Below, in pieces: positions 22,411-30,971 of a stretch of 41,846 bases of DNA. The notes beneath the pieces were generated by a model, which was not told where the DNA came from, made no database searches, and saw only the letters and a program-made list of their open reading frames with translations. The DNA lies in contig JAFGDV010000016.1 in assembly GCA_016931955.1 (NCBI GenBank), positions 1 through 41,846 on the forward strand, written 5' to 3'. The translations under genes were made by a program, and so were the position numbers. This DNA comes from Candidatus Altarchaeota archaeon. GTDB lineage: Archaea; Altiarchaeota; Altiarchaeia; IMC4; QMZM01. Position 1 is the stretch's first letter, and each line of letters starts with the position of its first letter.

Positions 22411-23746
22411 AAAAGCCTTGTTCGTATTCAGGCGTGATCTCCGCCTGGAAGACAACACAGGATTGATCGAAGCAATGAGTTCCTCCACGGAAGTCCTGCC
22501 CTGCTTCATCTTCGACCCAAGGCAGATAGAAGACAACAGATACAGAAGCAATAATGCACTGCAGTTCATGCTCGAATCATTGCAAGACCTTGAAAGACAG
22601 TTGAAGGAAGCAGAGGGAAGGCTTTATTTCTTCCATGGGAAACCTGAAGACGTCGTAGAAAAACTGGACACAATAGATGCAGTCTACGTGAACAGAGATT
22701 ATACGCCATTCAGCAAGGAACGGGATGACGCCATAAGAAGTATCTGTGAGAGAAAAAACGTTCAATTCAGGCAAAGTGGGGATTCACTACTAAACGAACC
22801 TGAAGCGGTCTTGAAGAAAGACGGGAAACCATACACCGTATTCACGCCCTACCTGAGGAAGGCAATAAACCTAGAGGTGAGGAAGCCCCAGGAAAACAAG
22901 TACAGGAACTACTGCACAGAGGATCTGCCCTTCGAGGAGGAGAATAAAGTCTATGAGAGAGATAAAAGCATAAAGGTCCACGGGGGGAGAACCAACGCCC
23001 TCAGAATCCTCCAGGATCTGGGAGAATACGAAGACTACGACGATGAAAGAAATTACCCCTCATTGGATGCGACAACCCACCTATCAGCGCACAACAAGTT
23101 TGGGACATGCTCCATAAGGGAAGTCTACCACGCAATCAAGGGAAAACTCGGCGGAATACACGCGCTTCTGACGGAACTCTATTGGAGGGATTTCTTCACC
23201 CAAATAGGATTCTATTTCCCGCACATCTTCGGCGGAGCATTCAAAGGGGGATACGACAACGTGAAGTGGAGCTACGACAAGGAAAAATTCAGGCTATGGT
23301 GCAATGGACTCACGGGTTTCCCGATCGTAGACGCCGGCATGCGAGAATTAAATTCCACTGGATTCATGCACAACCGCGTCAGGATGATCACATCGTCCTT
23401 TTTAACCAAGGACCTGCACATCGACTGGCTGTGGGGTGAACGCTACTTCGCACAAAATCTGGTGGACTATGATCCCTGCGTGAACAACGGAAACTGGCAG
23501 TGGGCTTCCTCAACCGGCTGCGACTCACAACCGTATTTCCGAGTCTTCAATCCCTGGCTACAACAGAAGAAATACGACCCAGAGTGCGGGTACATCAAAA
23601 AATGGATCCCCGAACTAAAGGATTTGACGGCTGAAGGGATACACAACCTCCATGAGAAAAGACCTCCAACAGAGTACCCCAAGCCGATAGTCGACCACTC
23701 AATAGAAAGCAGAAAAGCAAAGAATATGTTTAAGAAGGCGAGATAG
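22400..23746 (+). CDS. phrB: Deoxyribodipyrimidine photolyase, class I
   Basis: Light-driven repair of pyrimidine dimers. The 448-aa protein has the N-terminal antenna-binding domain (LFVFRRDLRLEDNTGL) and the C-terminal FAD domain. Diagnostic stretches are ELYWRDFFTQIGFYFP, CNGLTGFPIVDAGMREL, the MHNRVRMITSSFLTKDL segment and the NNGNWQWASSTGCDSQPYFR lid. ATG 22400 follows AAGGA and lies inside the end of the YbgA-like gene, so they are translationally coupled. An in-frame ATG at 22382 would add six unconserved residues. A cryptochrome function is less likely given the full set of repair residues. It suggests exposure to sunlight at some life stage. Confidence 0.95.
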   Translation: MKHKKALFVFRRDLRLEDNTGLIEAMSSSTEVLPCFIFDPRQIEDNRYRSNNALQFMLESLQDLERQLKEAEGRLYFFHGKPEDVVEKLDTIDAVYVNRDYTPFSKERDDAIRSICERKNVQFRQSGDSLLNEPEAVLKKDGKPYTVFTPYLRKAINLEVRKPQENKYRNYCTEDLPFEEENKVYERDKSIKVHGGRTNALRILQDLGEYEDYDDERNYPSLDATTHLSAHNKFGTCSIREVYHAIKGKLGGIHALLTELYWRDFFTQIGFYFPHIFGGAFKGGYDNVKWSYDKEKFRLWCNGLTGFPIVDAGMRELNSTGFMHNRVRMITSSFLTKDLHIDWLWGERYFAQNLVDYDPCVNNGNWQWASSTGCDSQPYFRVFNPWLQQKKYDPECGYIKKWIPELKDLTAEGIHNLHEKRPPTEYPKPIVDHSIESRKAKNMFKKAR

Positions 23747-23758
23747 ATACAGCTGTTT

Positions 23759-23920
23759 TTATTTCCCCATCAGGAGAAGTTGCTCCCAGGTTACCTGCTG
23801 CAGCCTCCCGTTTCTCTGCATCTGGTTCAGGCATCTCTGCACGGTTCTCAGATCCGAGTTCACCCGCCTGGCGAGCGCCTCAGGGGTTATGGTGCATGCT
23901 TCTCTTCTAATCACTTCCAT
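23759..23920 (-). CDS. Small winged-helix-like DNA-binding protein (53 aa)
   Basis: A short gene running from ATG 23920 to TAA at 23759. Translation gives a helix-turn-helix pattern: MEVIRREACTITPEALARRV then NSDLRTVQRCLNQMQRNGRL, like the recognition helix of MarR/ArsR-type or FaeA-like winged helices. It starts about 34 bases after the trxB stop on the same strand, so it may be the last gene of the redox block and regulate it. The reading frame stays open upstream into the end of trxB, without a standard start codon. No ribosome-binding site is obvious. The helix pattern makes it more than a chance frame. Confidence 0.62.
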   Translation of the reverse strand: MEVIRREACTITPEALARRVNSDLRTVQRCLNQMQRNGRLQQVTWEQLLLMGK

Positions 23921-23954
23921 AATCTTCTGTTCTGGAACTAGGGATATGAAGAGA

Positions 23955-24863
23955 CTAAGGTCTCCTGTTTGCCAGATACCTTGCAGCCTTCAGCAGAGCC
24001 ATGCAACCCTGACCGGCAGATATAACGTACTGGTATTCGCGACCTGCGGCGCAGTCTCCAGCAGCAAAGACTCCTGGAACAGAAGTATTCATCTGACAGT
24101 CCACGGCGATATGGCCATTATCGTCCAATTCAATGAAGCCCTTAACAAAGTCAACGTTAGCGGTTCTGCCTATCTCGACAATAACACCTTGAACATCAAC
24201 CCTGTATTTTCTGCGTTTTTTCTTGTAGACCAGTCCTGTGACGAATTCATCGCCCAAGATTTCTTTAGTCTCCGCCTCAGTTATTACCTCAACGTTCTCA
24301 TACGATTCAATTCGTTCTATAAGGTATTCATGGGCACTGAACTTCTTACCCATGTTTATCAAATAGATCTTCTTCGCTATCTTGTGCGTGAAATCGACGG
24401 CTTCCAAAGCTGAATTCCCACCCCCGACGACTGCGATATCCAGTCCAGAGAAGAGCGGTCCATCGCATATGGAACAATACGTTACGCCCTTGTTTCTGAA
24501 CTCCTCCTCCCCAGGAATGCTGAGCCTTCGCGGCCTGGCACCAGTCGCTATGATGACCGTCTGAGTCTCGTAGCTGCCTTTATCGCTGACTACCTTGAAG
24601 CCGGCTTTGATCTTTTTTATGCCCTTAATTACTTCACCCTCCCAGACCTTAACGTTGGTGAACTCCAGTTGCTCGCGCATCACTGCGCTGAACTCTGCGC
24701 CAGTAGTCCTCACTATCCCAGGATAATTCAGTATCTCCCCAGACTCAAGGAACTGACCCCCTAATTCCTTTGTAAGGAGCAGGTAGTCCATCCTCTTCCT
24801 GGCTGCGTATATTGCAGCGGTCTGCCCAGCAATACCTGCGCCGATGATAACGACGTCATACAT
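23955..24863 (-). CDS. trxB: Thioredoxin reductase (FAD/NAD(P)H disulphide reductase)
   Basis: 302 aa. FAD is bound by GAGIAGQTAAIYAARK (8-23) and the C-terminal GVFAAGDCA; the NAD(P)H site is VVGGGNSALEA. The redox-active pair is Cys130/Cys133 in CSICDG, where E. coli has CATC. It reduces a thioredoxin- or glutaredoxin-type partner, most likely the product of the gene three bases upstream in the operon. Cofactor preference cannot be read safely. Its stop is followed by the small helix-turn-helix gene. Confidence 0.94.
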   Translation of the reverse strand: MYDVVIIGAGIAGQTAAIYAARKRMDYLLLTKELGGQFLESGEILNYPGIVRTTGAEFSAVMREQLEFTNVKVWEGEVIKGIKKIKAGFKVVSDKGSYETQTVIIATGARPRRLSIPGEEEFRNKGVTYCSICDGPLFSGLDIAVVGGGNSALEAVDFTHKIAKKIYLINMGKKFSAHEYLIERIESYENVEVITEAETKEILGDEFVTGLVYKKKRRKYRVDVQGVIVEIGRTANVDFVKGFIELDDNGHIAVDCQMNTSVPGVFAAGDCAAGREYQYVISAGQGCMALLKAARYLANRRP

Positions 24864-24866
24864 CTT

Positions 24867-25112
24867 TTATCCTTTCTTCATGGCCTTGAGTTCCTTCTCT
24901 ATCTCCTCCTTATCGAAGCCGACGATAATCCTTTTATTAATCTCTATCTGGGGAACGCCCATCTGCCCCGACTTCTTGATCATCTCCTGAGCCGCTTCCC
25001 TATCAATGGAAACATCTATCTCCTCGAATTCTACGCCCTTCTCCTCCAGGTACTCCTTAGCCATCCTACAGTACGGGCACATCTTCGTCGAATAAACCCT
25101 GATCTTGGCCAT
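24867..25112 (-). CDS. Glutaredoxin-like protein (CPYC)
   Basis: 81 aa, thioredoxin fold. The active site is Cys12-Pro-Tyr-Cys15, followed by the cis-Pro segment GVPQIEINKR and GFDKEE. Small glutaredoxin-like proteins of this form in glutathione-free archaea are reduced by thioredoxin reductase; the downstream trxB gene, three bases away, supports that here. Upstream is the ferritin-like gene, 10 bases away. Possible clients are ribonucleotide reductase, peroxiredoxin or MsrB (the last is in this window). Confidence 0.93.
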   Translation of the reverse strand: MAKIRVYSTKMCPYCRMAKEYLEEKGVEFEEIDVSIDREAAQEMIKKSGQMGVPQIEINKRIIVGFDKEEIEKELKAMKKG

Positions 25113-25122
25113 CTAAATCACC

Positions 25123-25404
25123 TTATTCAAGTTCTTCCTCAACCTCTTTCCGACCTTCCTCAAGTTCCTTCACCTGCTCTTCGTCTTCCATAAGCAGCAG
25201 GGCCTGGAATTCACCAACATGGGTCTTCTCCTCCTTCGCAACATCCAAGAGGATCTTCTTTATATTCTCGTTCCCTGTCAGAGCAGCCATCTGCTCGTAG
25301 AGGTTTATCGCATCCAGTTCAGCGATTATCGCAGCCCTGAGTATCTCCCTAACAAGGTCGTCCCTCTTCACCTTATCCAGATCAATGGGTATCTTAGACA
25401 TCAT
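25123..25404 (-). CDS. Small ferritin-like protein (EncFtn/half-rubrerythrin type)
   Basis: 93 aa, two long helices. The iron ligands are the Glu in AELDAINLYEQM and the ExxH in KEEKTHVGEF; a full four-helix bundle would need two chains. This pattern matches the encapsulated-ferritin-like proteins, in which a ferroxidase site forms between subunits. The acidic tail (LEEGRKEVEEELE) is also typical. No encapsulin shell gene is in the window, so it may act alone or with a shell encoded elsewhere. ATG 25404 or 25401 follows AGGTGAT. It is upstream of grx and trxB, which suggests iron/oxidant defence. Confidence 0.85.
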   Translation of the reverse strand: MMSKIPIDLDKVKRDDLVREILRAAIIAELDAINLYEQMAALTGNENIKKILLDVAKEEKTHVGEFQALLLMEDEEQVKELEEGRKEVEEELE

Positions 25405-25457
25405 CTCATATCACCTCAATTATCTATTGATTCGATTTATTATATAGCGGCTTTATC

Positions 25458-26078
25458 CTAAACATGCTTTGATAGGATGCATCTTGCCGGGGCTGCTTCC
25501 CCGCCCCTGACCTTCAGAGGCAGACAGAATAATGTGTATGAACCCGGTTGTATCTTTCCTAGAACAAGCCCCTCTATTATAGCTATATTGTTTGAGAGCA
25601 ACTTTTTGTGGACGTAATGTTCCTTCGAATCAAATGCCTCAATGGACAAGTAGTCTATGCCAACAGCCTTAACCCCCCTGTCAACAAGAAAATCCGCCCC
25701 ATCATCCCCCAGATAAACAAACTCACGAGAAAAATCATCACCACCAAGCGTAGAGTTCTGGGTCTTGAAGAGCACAATATCACCTTCCACGATCTCCAAT
25801 CTCATGAGATCTAATGAAGTGATCGAGTCTTTAACGTGGGATAGATCAAAGACAACCGCTTTTCCAACAATCGGCGGTATCAGGTCTATCGACCTGCCGT
25901 CTTCAAAATAATGCGCTGGCGCGTCCACGTGTGTCCCAGAATGCAGACACAGTGTTATCTCAGAAAGCGCGACACCATCATCTGAGATATCCTTCACCTT
26001 CCTCAACCTAACCCCCGGATCACCTTCATAGACTACCATGTCCTCAGACACCTCCATCGATATGTCAAAGAATTCCAT
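25458..26078 (-). CDS. Cyclase family / kynurenine formamidase-like metal hydrolase
   Basis: 206 aa of the cyclase family (PF04199). The metal site is in LHSGTHVDAPAHYFEDGRSI: His46, His50, Asp52 and His56 fit the HxGTHxDxPxH signature. Relatives hydrolyse formyl-kynurenine, cyclic amides or isatin; the substrate here is unknown and no tryptophan breakdown genes are nearby. The C terminus keeps the RGGEAAPARCI region seen in archaeal members. It sits between sod and the ferritin-like gene on the same strand. Confidence 0.88.
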   Translation of the reverse strand: MEFFDISMEVSEDMVVYEGDPGVRLRKVKDISDDGVALSEITLCLHSGTHVDAPAHYFEDGRSIDLIPPIVGKAVVFDLSHVKDSITSLDLMRLEIVEGDIVLFKTQNSTLGGDDFSREFVYLGDDGADFLVDRGVKAVGIDYLSIEAFDSKEHYVHKKLLSNNIAIIEGLVLGKIQPGSYTLFCLPLKVRGGEAAPARCILSKHV

Positions 26079-26090
26079 CCTACAAATGCG

Positions 26091-26690
26091 CTACTGCACC
26101 TCATCCAGTCTCTTGCCTACTTCAGCCCAATTAACGAGGTTCCAGAATGCGTCAACAAAGGCTGCCCTATTATTCTTGTAGTCCAAGTAGTAGGCATGCT
26201 CCCACACATCCAACACCAATAGGATATGGAACATCGGATACACGTTCACGTTATGTTTCTCTACCTGCATGATCAACGGCCTCTGCGTTTTTTTACAGAA
26301 AGCCAACGCAGCCCAGCCAGAGCCCTCCACCGAAACAGCCGTCTTAGAGAATTCATCCCTGAACCGCTCAAAACTGCCGAACTCCTTATCCAGGAAATCC
26401 GCTATCGCACCGCCCGGCTTACCCCCACCCTTCGGAGACACATTAGGCCAGAACAATGAATGCAGTATATGCCCTCCAACATTGAAAGACAAGGCCTTCA
26501 AAGTCGACTTAACATCTAATTCAACCCCGCCTTCCCTGGCTTTATCCATACTCTCAAGTAATCCATTCGCTCCATTAACATACGCCTGATGGTGTTTTTC
26601 GTAGTGTATGCTCAGCTGTCCCTCAGATATGTGCGGCTCCAAGTCCTTGAAGCCGTAGGGCAGCTTCGGCAAAGTATATAATTTTTCCAT
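26091..26690 (-). CDS. sod: Superoxide dismutase (Fe/Mn type)
   Basis: 199 aa. Converts superoxide to oxygen and peroxide. Metal ligands are His29 (SIHYEKHH), His77 (LHSLFW), Asp161 and His165 ([12 protein letters not shown]). Fe or Mn use cannot be decided from these. An AGGAGGTG ribosome-binding site sits seven bases before ATG 26690; the in-frame GTG at 26699 is part of that site and is not the start. The FMN reductase gene lies just upstream on the same strand, so sod is probably in the redox operon. Confidence 0.96.
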   Translation of the reverse strand: MEKLYTLPKLPYGFKDLEPHISEGQLSIHYEKHHQAYVNGANGLLESMDKAREGGVELDVKSTLKALSFNVGGHILHSLFWPNVSPKGGGKPGGAIADFLDKEFGSFERFRDEFSKTAVSVEGSGWAALAFCKKTQRPLIMQVEKHNVNVYPMFHILLVLDVWEHAYYLDYKNNRAAFVDAFWNLVNWAEVGKRLDEVQ

Positions 26691-26702
26691 ATATTCCACC
26701 TC

Positions 26703-27245
26703 CTAGGTTTTTTCCCTGGCAGCCTTCAAAGCGCCAGCATACCAAATCAGTTCATCGAGGAAGGCCTTCACCCTCTTAGAGTAGGATTTATCCACTATCC
26801 CACCTTCTTCGCCGAACAAATCCTGCACCATGGAGAAATAGATGGCCTCCCGAATCGGAACCATGTGCAGTTCTATGCATACCAATCTCAGTTGTTCCAC
26901 AGCCCGTGCTCCACCAAGACCGCCGGCTGAGACACCACAGATGCCAACAGGCTTGTTGAAGTACTGCTCATAGAGCATGTCCAACATCATCTTCAGCTCG
27001 CCCGGGAAACCATGGTTGTATTCAGGCGAAACAATTACCAGAGCGTCTGCTCCAGAGATCTTCTCAGAAAGCCTCTGAGCCTGAATCAATGTTTCTGAGT
27101 TATCCGTTGCTTGTATCCTGTAGTCCCTTACATCCAGGATCTCAGTATGTAATCCAGCCTTGAGCACCTGCCGGCGCATGAACTCAGCAACCTTCTCGGA
27201 CTGCCTGCCTACGCGAGCAGTCCCCAGAACAACTGGGATATACAT
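26703..27245 (-). CDS. NADPH-dependent FMN reductase family protein
   Basis: 180 aa flavodoxin-like fold. The FMN-binding motifs are LGTARVGRQSEKVAEF (7-22), VSPEYNHGFPGELKMMLD (72-89) and GVSAGGLGGARAVEQLR. Relatives reduce FMN, quinones, azo dyes or chromate. In this position, directly before sod, it may supply reduced flavin or handle quinones under oxidative stress, which is inference. It follows the copper ATPase gene on the same strand, about 40 bases away. Confidence 0.93.
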   Translation of the reverse strand: MYIPVVLGTARVGRQSEKVAEFMRRQVLKAGLHTEILDVRDYRIQATDNSETLIQAQRLSEKISGADALVIVSPEYNHGFPGELKMMLDMLYEQYFNKPVGICGVSAGGLGGARAVEQLRLVCIELHMVPIREAIYFSMVQDLFGEEGGIVDKSYSKRVKAFLDELIWYAGALKAAREKT

Positions 27246-27286
27246 TCCATCACCCCAACTTGTAGTTACATAATGCAGACGAAAAC

Positions 27287-29410
27287 TTAAGAATGCTTTC
27301 CAGGCTTTTCGAACACTCTCCTGCAGTGTTCAGAGCAAAAGTAGACCGTCTTCCCTTTATGTTCCGTCTTATACAGCGTATCTGCGCTGACTTCCATCCC
27401 GCATACAGGATCCCTGTGGACCGCAGAAGGCTTGAATGCTCCGCCCTTCGGCTCATACTTCCTCAGGGTCTGCGCATTAACTGCGACGATGACAGTGCTT
27501 AGAGACATCAGTATAGCGCCTACTGCAGGGTTGACGATGACATCATAGCCATACAATACCCCAGCCGCCAAGGGAATCATCACTATGTTGTAGCCTGCCG
27601 CCCACCAGATGTTCTGGACCATCTTGGCGTAGGTTTCTTTGGCGAACTTTATGGCTTTAGAGACGTCCCCTGGATTGCTCCTCACCAAGATGATGTCTGC
27701 GCTCTCTATGGCAACATCTGTGCCCGCGCCTATGGCGACCCCAACATCTGCCGTCACAAGCGCTGGGGCATCATTTATGCCGTCACCGACCATCGCCACG
27801 GTATAACCCTTATCCATCAAGGACTTGATCTTCTCTGCCTTCTTTTCTGGTAATACTTCTGCAAAGTAGTCGTCTATGCCAAGCTCCTTCGAAACATTCC
27901 CTGCGACCTCCCTTGAGTCACCTGTAAGCATGAAAACCTTAACGCCTTTATCCCTCAGTTCCCTGACGGCCCCATATGATTCCTTTCTTATCCTGTCAGA
28001 GAAAGCGAAGGCTCCTGCAAGTTTCCCGTCAACTATCGTGTAGACTACCGTCTTACCCTGCCCCTGTAAATCCCTCATCCCTTGGTCGTCTACTCTGAAA
28101 TCCATCTCCTGGAGGAGTCCAAGTCCTCCAACGTATACCTTTCTTCTGTTGACTTCTGCATGAGCGCCTATCCCAGGCATGGCCTTGAAGCCCTTCGACT
28201 TGGGTATGTCGATTCCCTTCTCCCGCACATATCCAACCACGGTCTTCGCCAGCGTGTGCTCTGAGTTTAGTTCCACCGCAGCCGAAAGAGAGAGCAGTTC
28301 TTTTTCTGGAATCGATGAGACCACGTCTGTTACCGCCATAACCCCCTCAGTCAGGGTCCCGGTTTTATCGAAGACTACTGCGTCCACGTCCTTTACCCTC
28401 TCGAAGGCTTGCCTGTTCCGGATCAGGATGCCATTCTTAGCCGTGATCGAGGTTGAGATGGCAACCACCAACGGTATCGCTAAACCAAGGGCGTGGGGGC
28501 ATGCTATCACAAGCACAGTAACGGTTCTTTCAAGTGCGAACCCAGCATCTTTGAGAAAAAACCAGACCAAATAGGTTACTACCCCAACCGAGAGCGCCAC
28601 ATAAAACAACAAGGCAGCCGCCCTATCCGCTATGTCCTGCGTCCTTGACCTGCTCCCCTGCGCCCTTCTGACAAGATTTATGACCTGAGCAACGTAGGTC
28701 TCCTCGCCAGTCCGCTCTATTCTAACCCTGAGGGCGCCTTCCCCGTTTATTGACGCACCAATGACTTTATCCCCTACTCCCCTGTCCACAGGCTTCGATT
28801 CCCCCGTGAGGAGCGCCTCATTAATAGAGGAGGAACCTTCAACTATGACCCCATCTGAGGGAATCTTTTCCCCAGGACGTATCAGGACGACATCCCCCCT
28901 CTTGAGCTCAGACGCCTGCACATCCACAACTTCCTCATCCTTCAATAGGTGTGCCATGGTCGGCATAATCCTGACAAGCTCTTCCAGGGACTTTGACGCC
29001 CCCATGACGCTTTTAGCCTCAACCCAGTGGCCGAGAAGCATCACGTCAATCAAGGTGGCGAGCTCCCAGAAAAAATCTTTCCCAACTATGAGGAAGACTG
29101 TCGCCGTTGAGTATAGGAAAGCAACTGATATGGCGAAGCCTATCAAGGTCATCATGCCCGGCTGTCTGCTCTTTACTTCATCCACAGCGCCTCTTAAGAA
29201 GGGCATACCACCATAGAAGTAGACAGCAGCCGAAAGCAGGAACAGAATCTCCTTCTGGAATGGTATCTCTAAAACAAAGCGGAACCACTCCTGTATCATC
29301 TCCGACAATAGGAGGATCGGTATCGTTAACAGAAGCGAGAACCAGAACCTTTTCTTAAACTCCACCATGTGGTGCGTATGGTCATGACTATGGTGTTGGT
29401 GTCCTCTCAT
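27287..29410 (-). CDS. Copper-transporting P1B-ATPase (CopB-like) with C-terminal YHS domain
   Basis: 707 aa, ATP-driven metal export. It has a His-rich N terminus (MRGHQHHSHDHTHH), eight membrane helices, and the transmembrane metal motif CPH (304-306), which marks the P1B-3 (CopB) group exporting copper. The phosphorylation site is Asp348 in DKTGT; TGES and GDGINDAPAL are present. Residues about 663-707 form a YHS domain (DPVCGMEV, FCSEHCRRVF), a metal-binding module usually placed at the N terminus of such pumps. No N-terminal HMA domain is seen. Two cupredoxins encoded later in the window fit a copper-exposed lifestyle. Confidence 0.93.
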   Translation of the reverse strand: MRGHQHHSHDHTHHMVEFKKRFWFSLLLTIPILLLSEMIQEWFRFVLEIPFQKEILFLLSAAVYFYGGMPFLRGAVDEVKSRQPGMMTLIGFAISVAFLYSTATVFLIVGKDFFWELATLIDVMLLGHWVEAKSVMGASKSLEELVRIMPTMAHLLKDEEVVDVQASELKRGDVVLIRPGEKIPSDGVIVEGSSSINEALLTGESKPVDRGVGDKVIGASINGEGALRVRIERTGEETYVAQVINLVRRAQGSRSRTQDIADRAAALLFYVALSVGVVTYLVWFFLKDAGFALERTVTVLVIACPHALGLAIPLVVAISTSITAKNGILIRNRQAFERVKDVDAVVFDKTGTLTEGVMAVTDVVSSIPEKELLSLSAAVELNSEHTLAKTVVGYVREKGIDIPKSKGFKAMPGIGAHAEVNRRKVYVGGLGLLQEMDFRVDDQGMRDLQGQGKTVVYTIVDGKLAGAFAFSDRIRKESYGAVRELRDKGVKVFMLTGDSREVAGNVSKELGIDDYFAEVLPEKKAEKIKSLMDKGYTVAMVGDGINDAPALVTADVGVAIGAGTDVAIESADIILVRSNPGDVSKAIKFAKETYAKMVQNIWWAAGYNIVMIPLAAGVLYGYDVIVNPAVGAILMSLSTVIVAVNAQTLRKYEPKGGAFKPSAVHRDPVCGMEVSADTLYKTEHKGKTVYFCSEHCRRVFEKPGKHS

Positions 29411-29445
29411 CTCATTGAAGAATTGGATTGCTCCCTAATAAGGCA

Positions 29446-29925
29446 TCAGGCGAAGACTGACCCCACCCAGTCGCCTACGTAGTGGGTTATGGATATGACT
29501 AACAAGGCGATAGCTATGTGTTCCATTACCACGTTCAGGGGTTTTTCTTTCTGGTCTCTTGCGATATAAAAACTGAAGACACCAAGCATCAGGATACCCC
29601 AGACCACACTCACTATGATCGCCGTGTCGAGAGACAGTAGGAAAACTGGAACAATGAACGTCATCGAGAATATGAACTTGGCGAATAGTGTCGCTATCGT
29701 CGACTCCCATATGTCCTTCGACTTGGTCCCATTCTTCGCCTCTTCGGATACGTGTATTCCAAGGGCGTCCGAGAATGCATCCGCTATAGCTATCGTGAAT
29801 ATCCCGCCGAGGACGGCCACCTCGGACCCTGTTCCAGAATGCAGTCCAACCATTAAACCCAGCGTTGTAATTATGCCCGACGTCAATCCAAAGCTGACAC
29901 CAGTCTTATAGGACTCCCTCACCAT
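29446..29925 (-). CDS. VIT1/CCC1-family membrane protein
   Basis: 159 aa with five likely membrane helices. The opening FGLTSGIITTLGLMVGLHSG and the ADAFSDALGIHVSEEAKN segment match the VIT1/CCC1 group of iron or manganese carriers, although it is shorter than the plant and yeast proteins because the cytosolic metal-binding loop is reduced. It may move Fe2+ or Mn2+ across the membrane. It sits between the copper ATPase and the dehydrogenase on the same strand, part of the metal/redox block. Confidence 0.8.
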   Translation of the reverse strand: MVRESYKTGVSFGLTSGIITTLGLMVGLHSGTGSEVAVLGGIFTIAIADAFSDALGIHVSEEAKNGTKSKDIWESTIATLFAKFIFSMTFIVPVFLLSLDTAIIVSVVWGILMLGVFSFYIARDQKEKPLNVVMEHIAIALLVISITHYVGDWVGSVFA

Positions 29926-29931
29926 TCTCTT

Positions 29932-30936
29932 TTATTTCACTATGAACGCATCCTTCAAACACTTGTTTTCGTAGTCAAGGATGTTCTGCGCAGTCCTCTC
30001 CATTATCCTCTCCAATGCTTCTCTGCTGTAGAAGGCTATATGTGGAGTATATACTACGTTGTCTTTCGCCAATAGTATGTTGTCCTGCACCAGCTTACCG
30101 AGGACCTCCACCTTCTCTGGCGCATACAGCAGCTGTTTCTCCTCCTTAATGTATTCCTCGCCCTCCAAGACGTCTATTCCAGCTCCAGCCAGTATTCCCT
30201 TATCCAGTGATTCAATCAATGCTTCAGTGTCCACTATGCCGCCCCTGGAGGTGTTTACCAACAAAGAACCCTTCTTTATCGTTCTTATATTGTCTTTGTT
30301 GATCAGATGATGAGTGTACTTATTCAATGGAACATGCAACGTTATGATATCCGACTTCTTCAAGAGCTCCTCTAATGAGACATACTTGAAATCCAATACT
30401 TCTGCTAGAAAGTGGTCCTGGTTGGAGTCGTATGCCAGCACACTCATTCCAAAGCCTTTCGCGGTCCGGATCACATGCAACCCTATTCTCCCGGCTCCCA
30501 CCACCCCTATAGTCTTACCCTTCAAGTCGAATCCCTCCAAGCCCTCCAGTGTGTAGTCCCGCCGCAGAACCTTCAAGTAGGCCTTCCTCAGATTCCTTGA
30601 AAGAGACAGAATCAACGCGAAAGTGTGCTCAGCTACCGTATTTTCTCCATAGAAGGGCACATTGCAGACTGTTATGTCTTTCCTCCTGCATTCATCCAAG
30701 GCGATGTGGTCGTATCCCGTCGACCTCGTCGTGATCAGTTTCAGCTTCGGCAGCTTTTTCAGCATCGAGCAGTCCAGGTTCGAGTAAATGAACACAGACA
30801 ATACGTCAGCGTCCTTCGCCTGACTTATGTTCTCTTTACTCAGCGGCTCCCGGTAGAACTCCAACTCATGCCCCCTCAACCTCTTCCTCAACAGCTTCTT
30901 CTCCCAACCCTTAACCTCAAAAAACTTAACCCTCAT
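29932..30936 (-). CDS. D-isomer-specific 2-hydroxyacid dehydrogenase
   Basis: 334 aa NAD-dependent dehydrogenase. It has the Rossmann motif GAGRIGLHV (about 147-155) with Asp of AYDSN for NAD preference, the catalytic Arg in VNTSRGGIVD, and a catalytic His in TPHIAFYS. The N-terminal half carries TRSTGYDHIALDECR and NVPFYGENTVAEHTF, closer to D-lactate dehydrogenases than to phosphoglycerate dehydrogenase. The substrate is likely D-lactate/pyruvate or a similar acid. Its stop lies six bases before the VIT1-like gene, so it is the probable first gene of the block. Confidence 0.9.
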   Translation of the reverse strand: MRVKFFEVKGWEKKLLRKRLRGHELEFYREPLSKENISQAKDADVLSVFIYSNLDCSMLKKLPKLKLITTRSTGYDHIALDECRRKDITVCNVPFYGENTVAEHTFALILSLSRNLRKAYLKVLRRDYTLEGLEGFDLKGKTIGVVGAGRIGLHVIRTAKGFGMSVLAYDSNQDHFLAEVLDFKYVSLEELLKKSDIITLHVPLNKYTHHLINKDNIRTIKKGSLLVNTSRGGIVDTEALIESLDKGILAGAGIDVLEGEEYIKEEKQLLYAPEKVEVLGKLVQDNILLAKDNVVYTPHIAFYSREALERIMERTAQNILDYENKCLKDAFIVK

Positions 30937-30971
30937 CTTATAACTATAGTCTGGACTTCTTATAACCTCTT

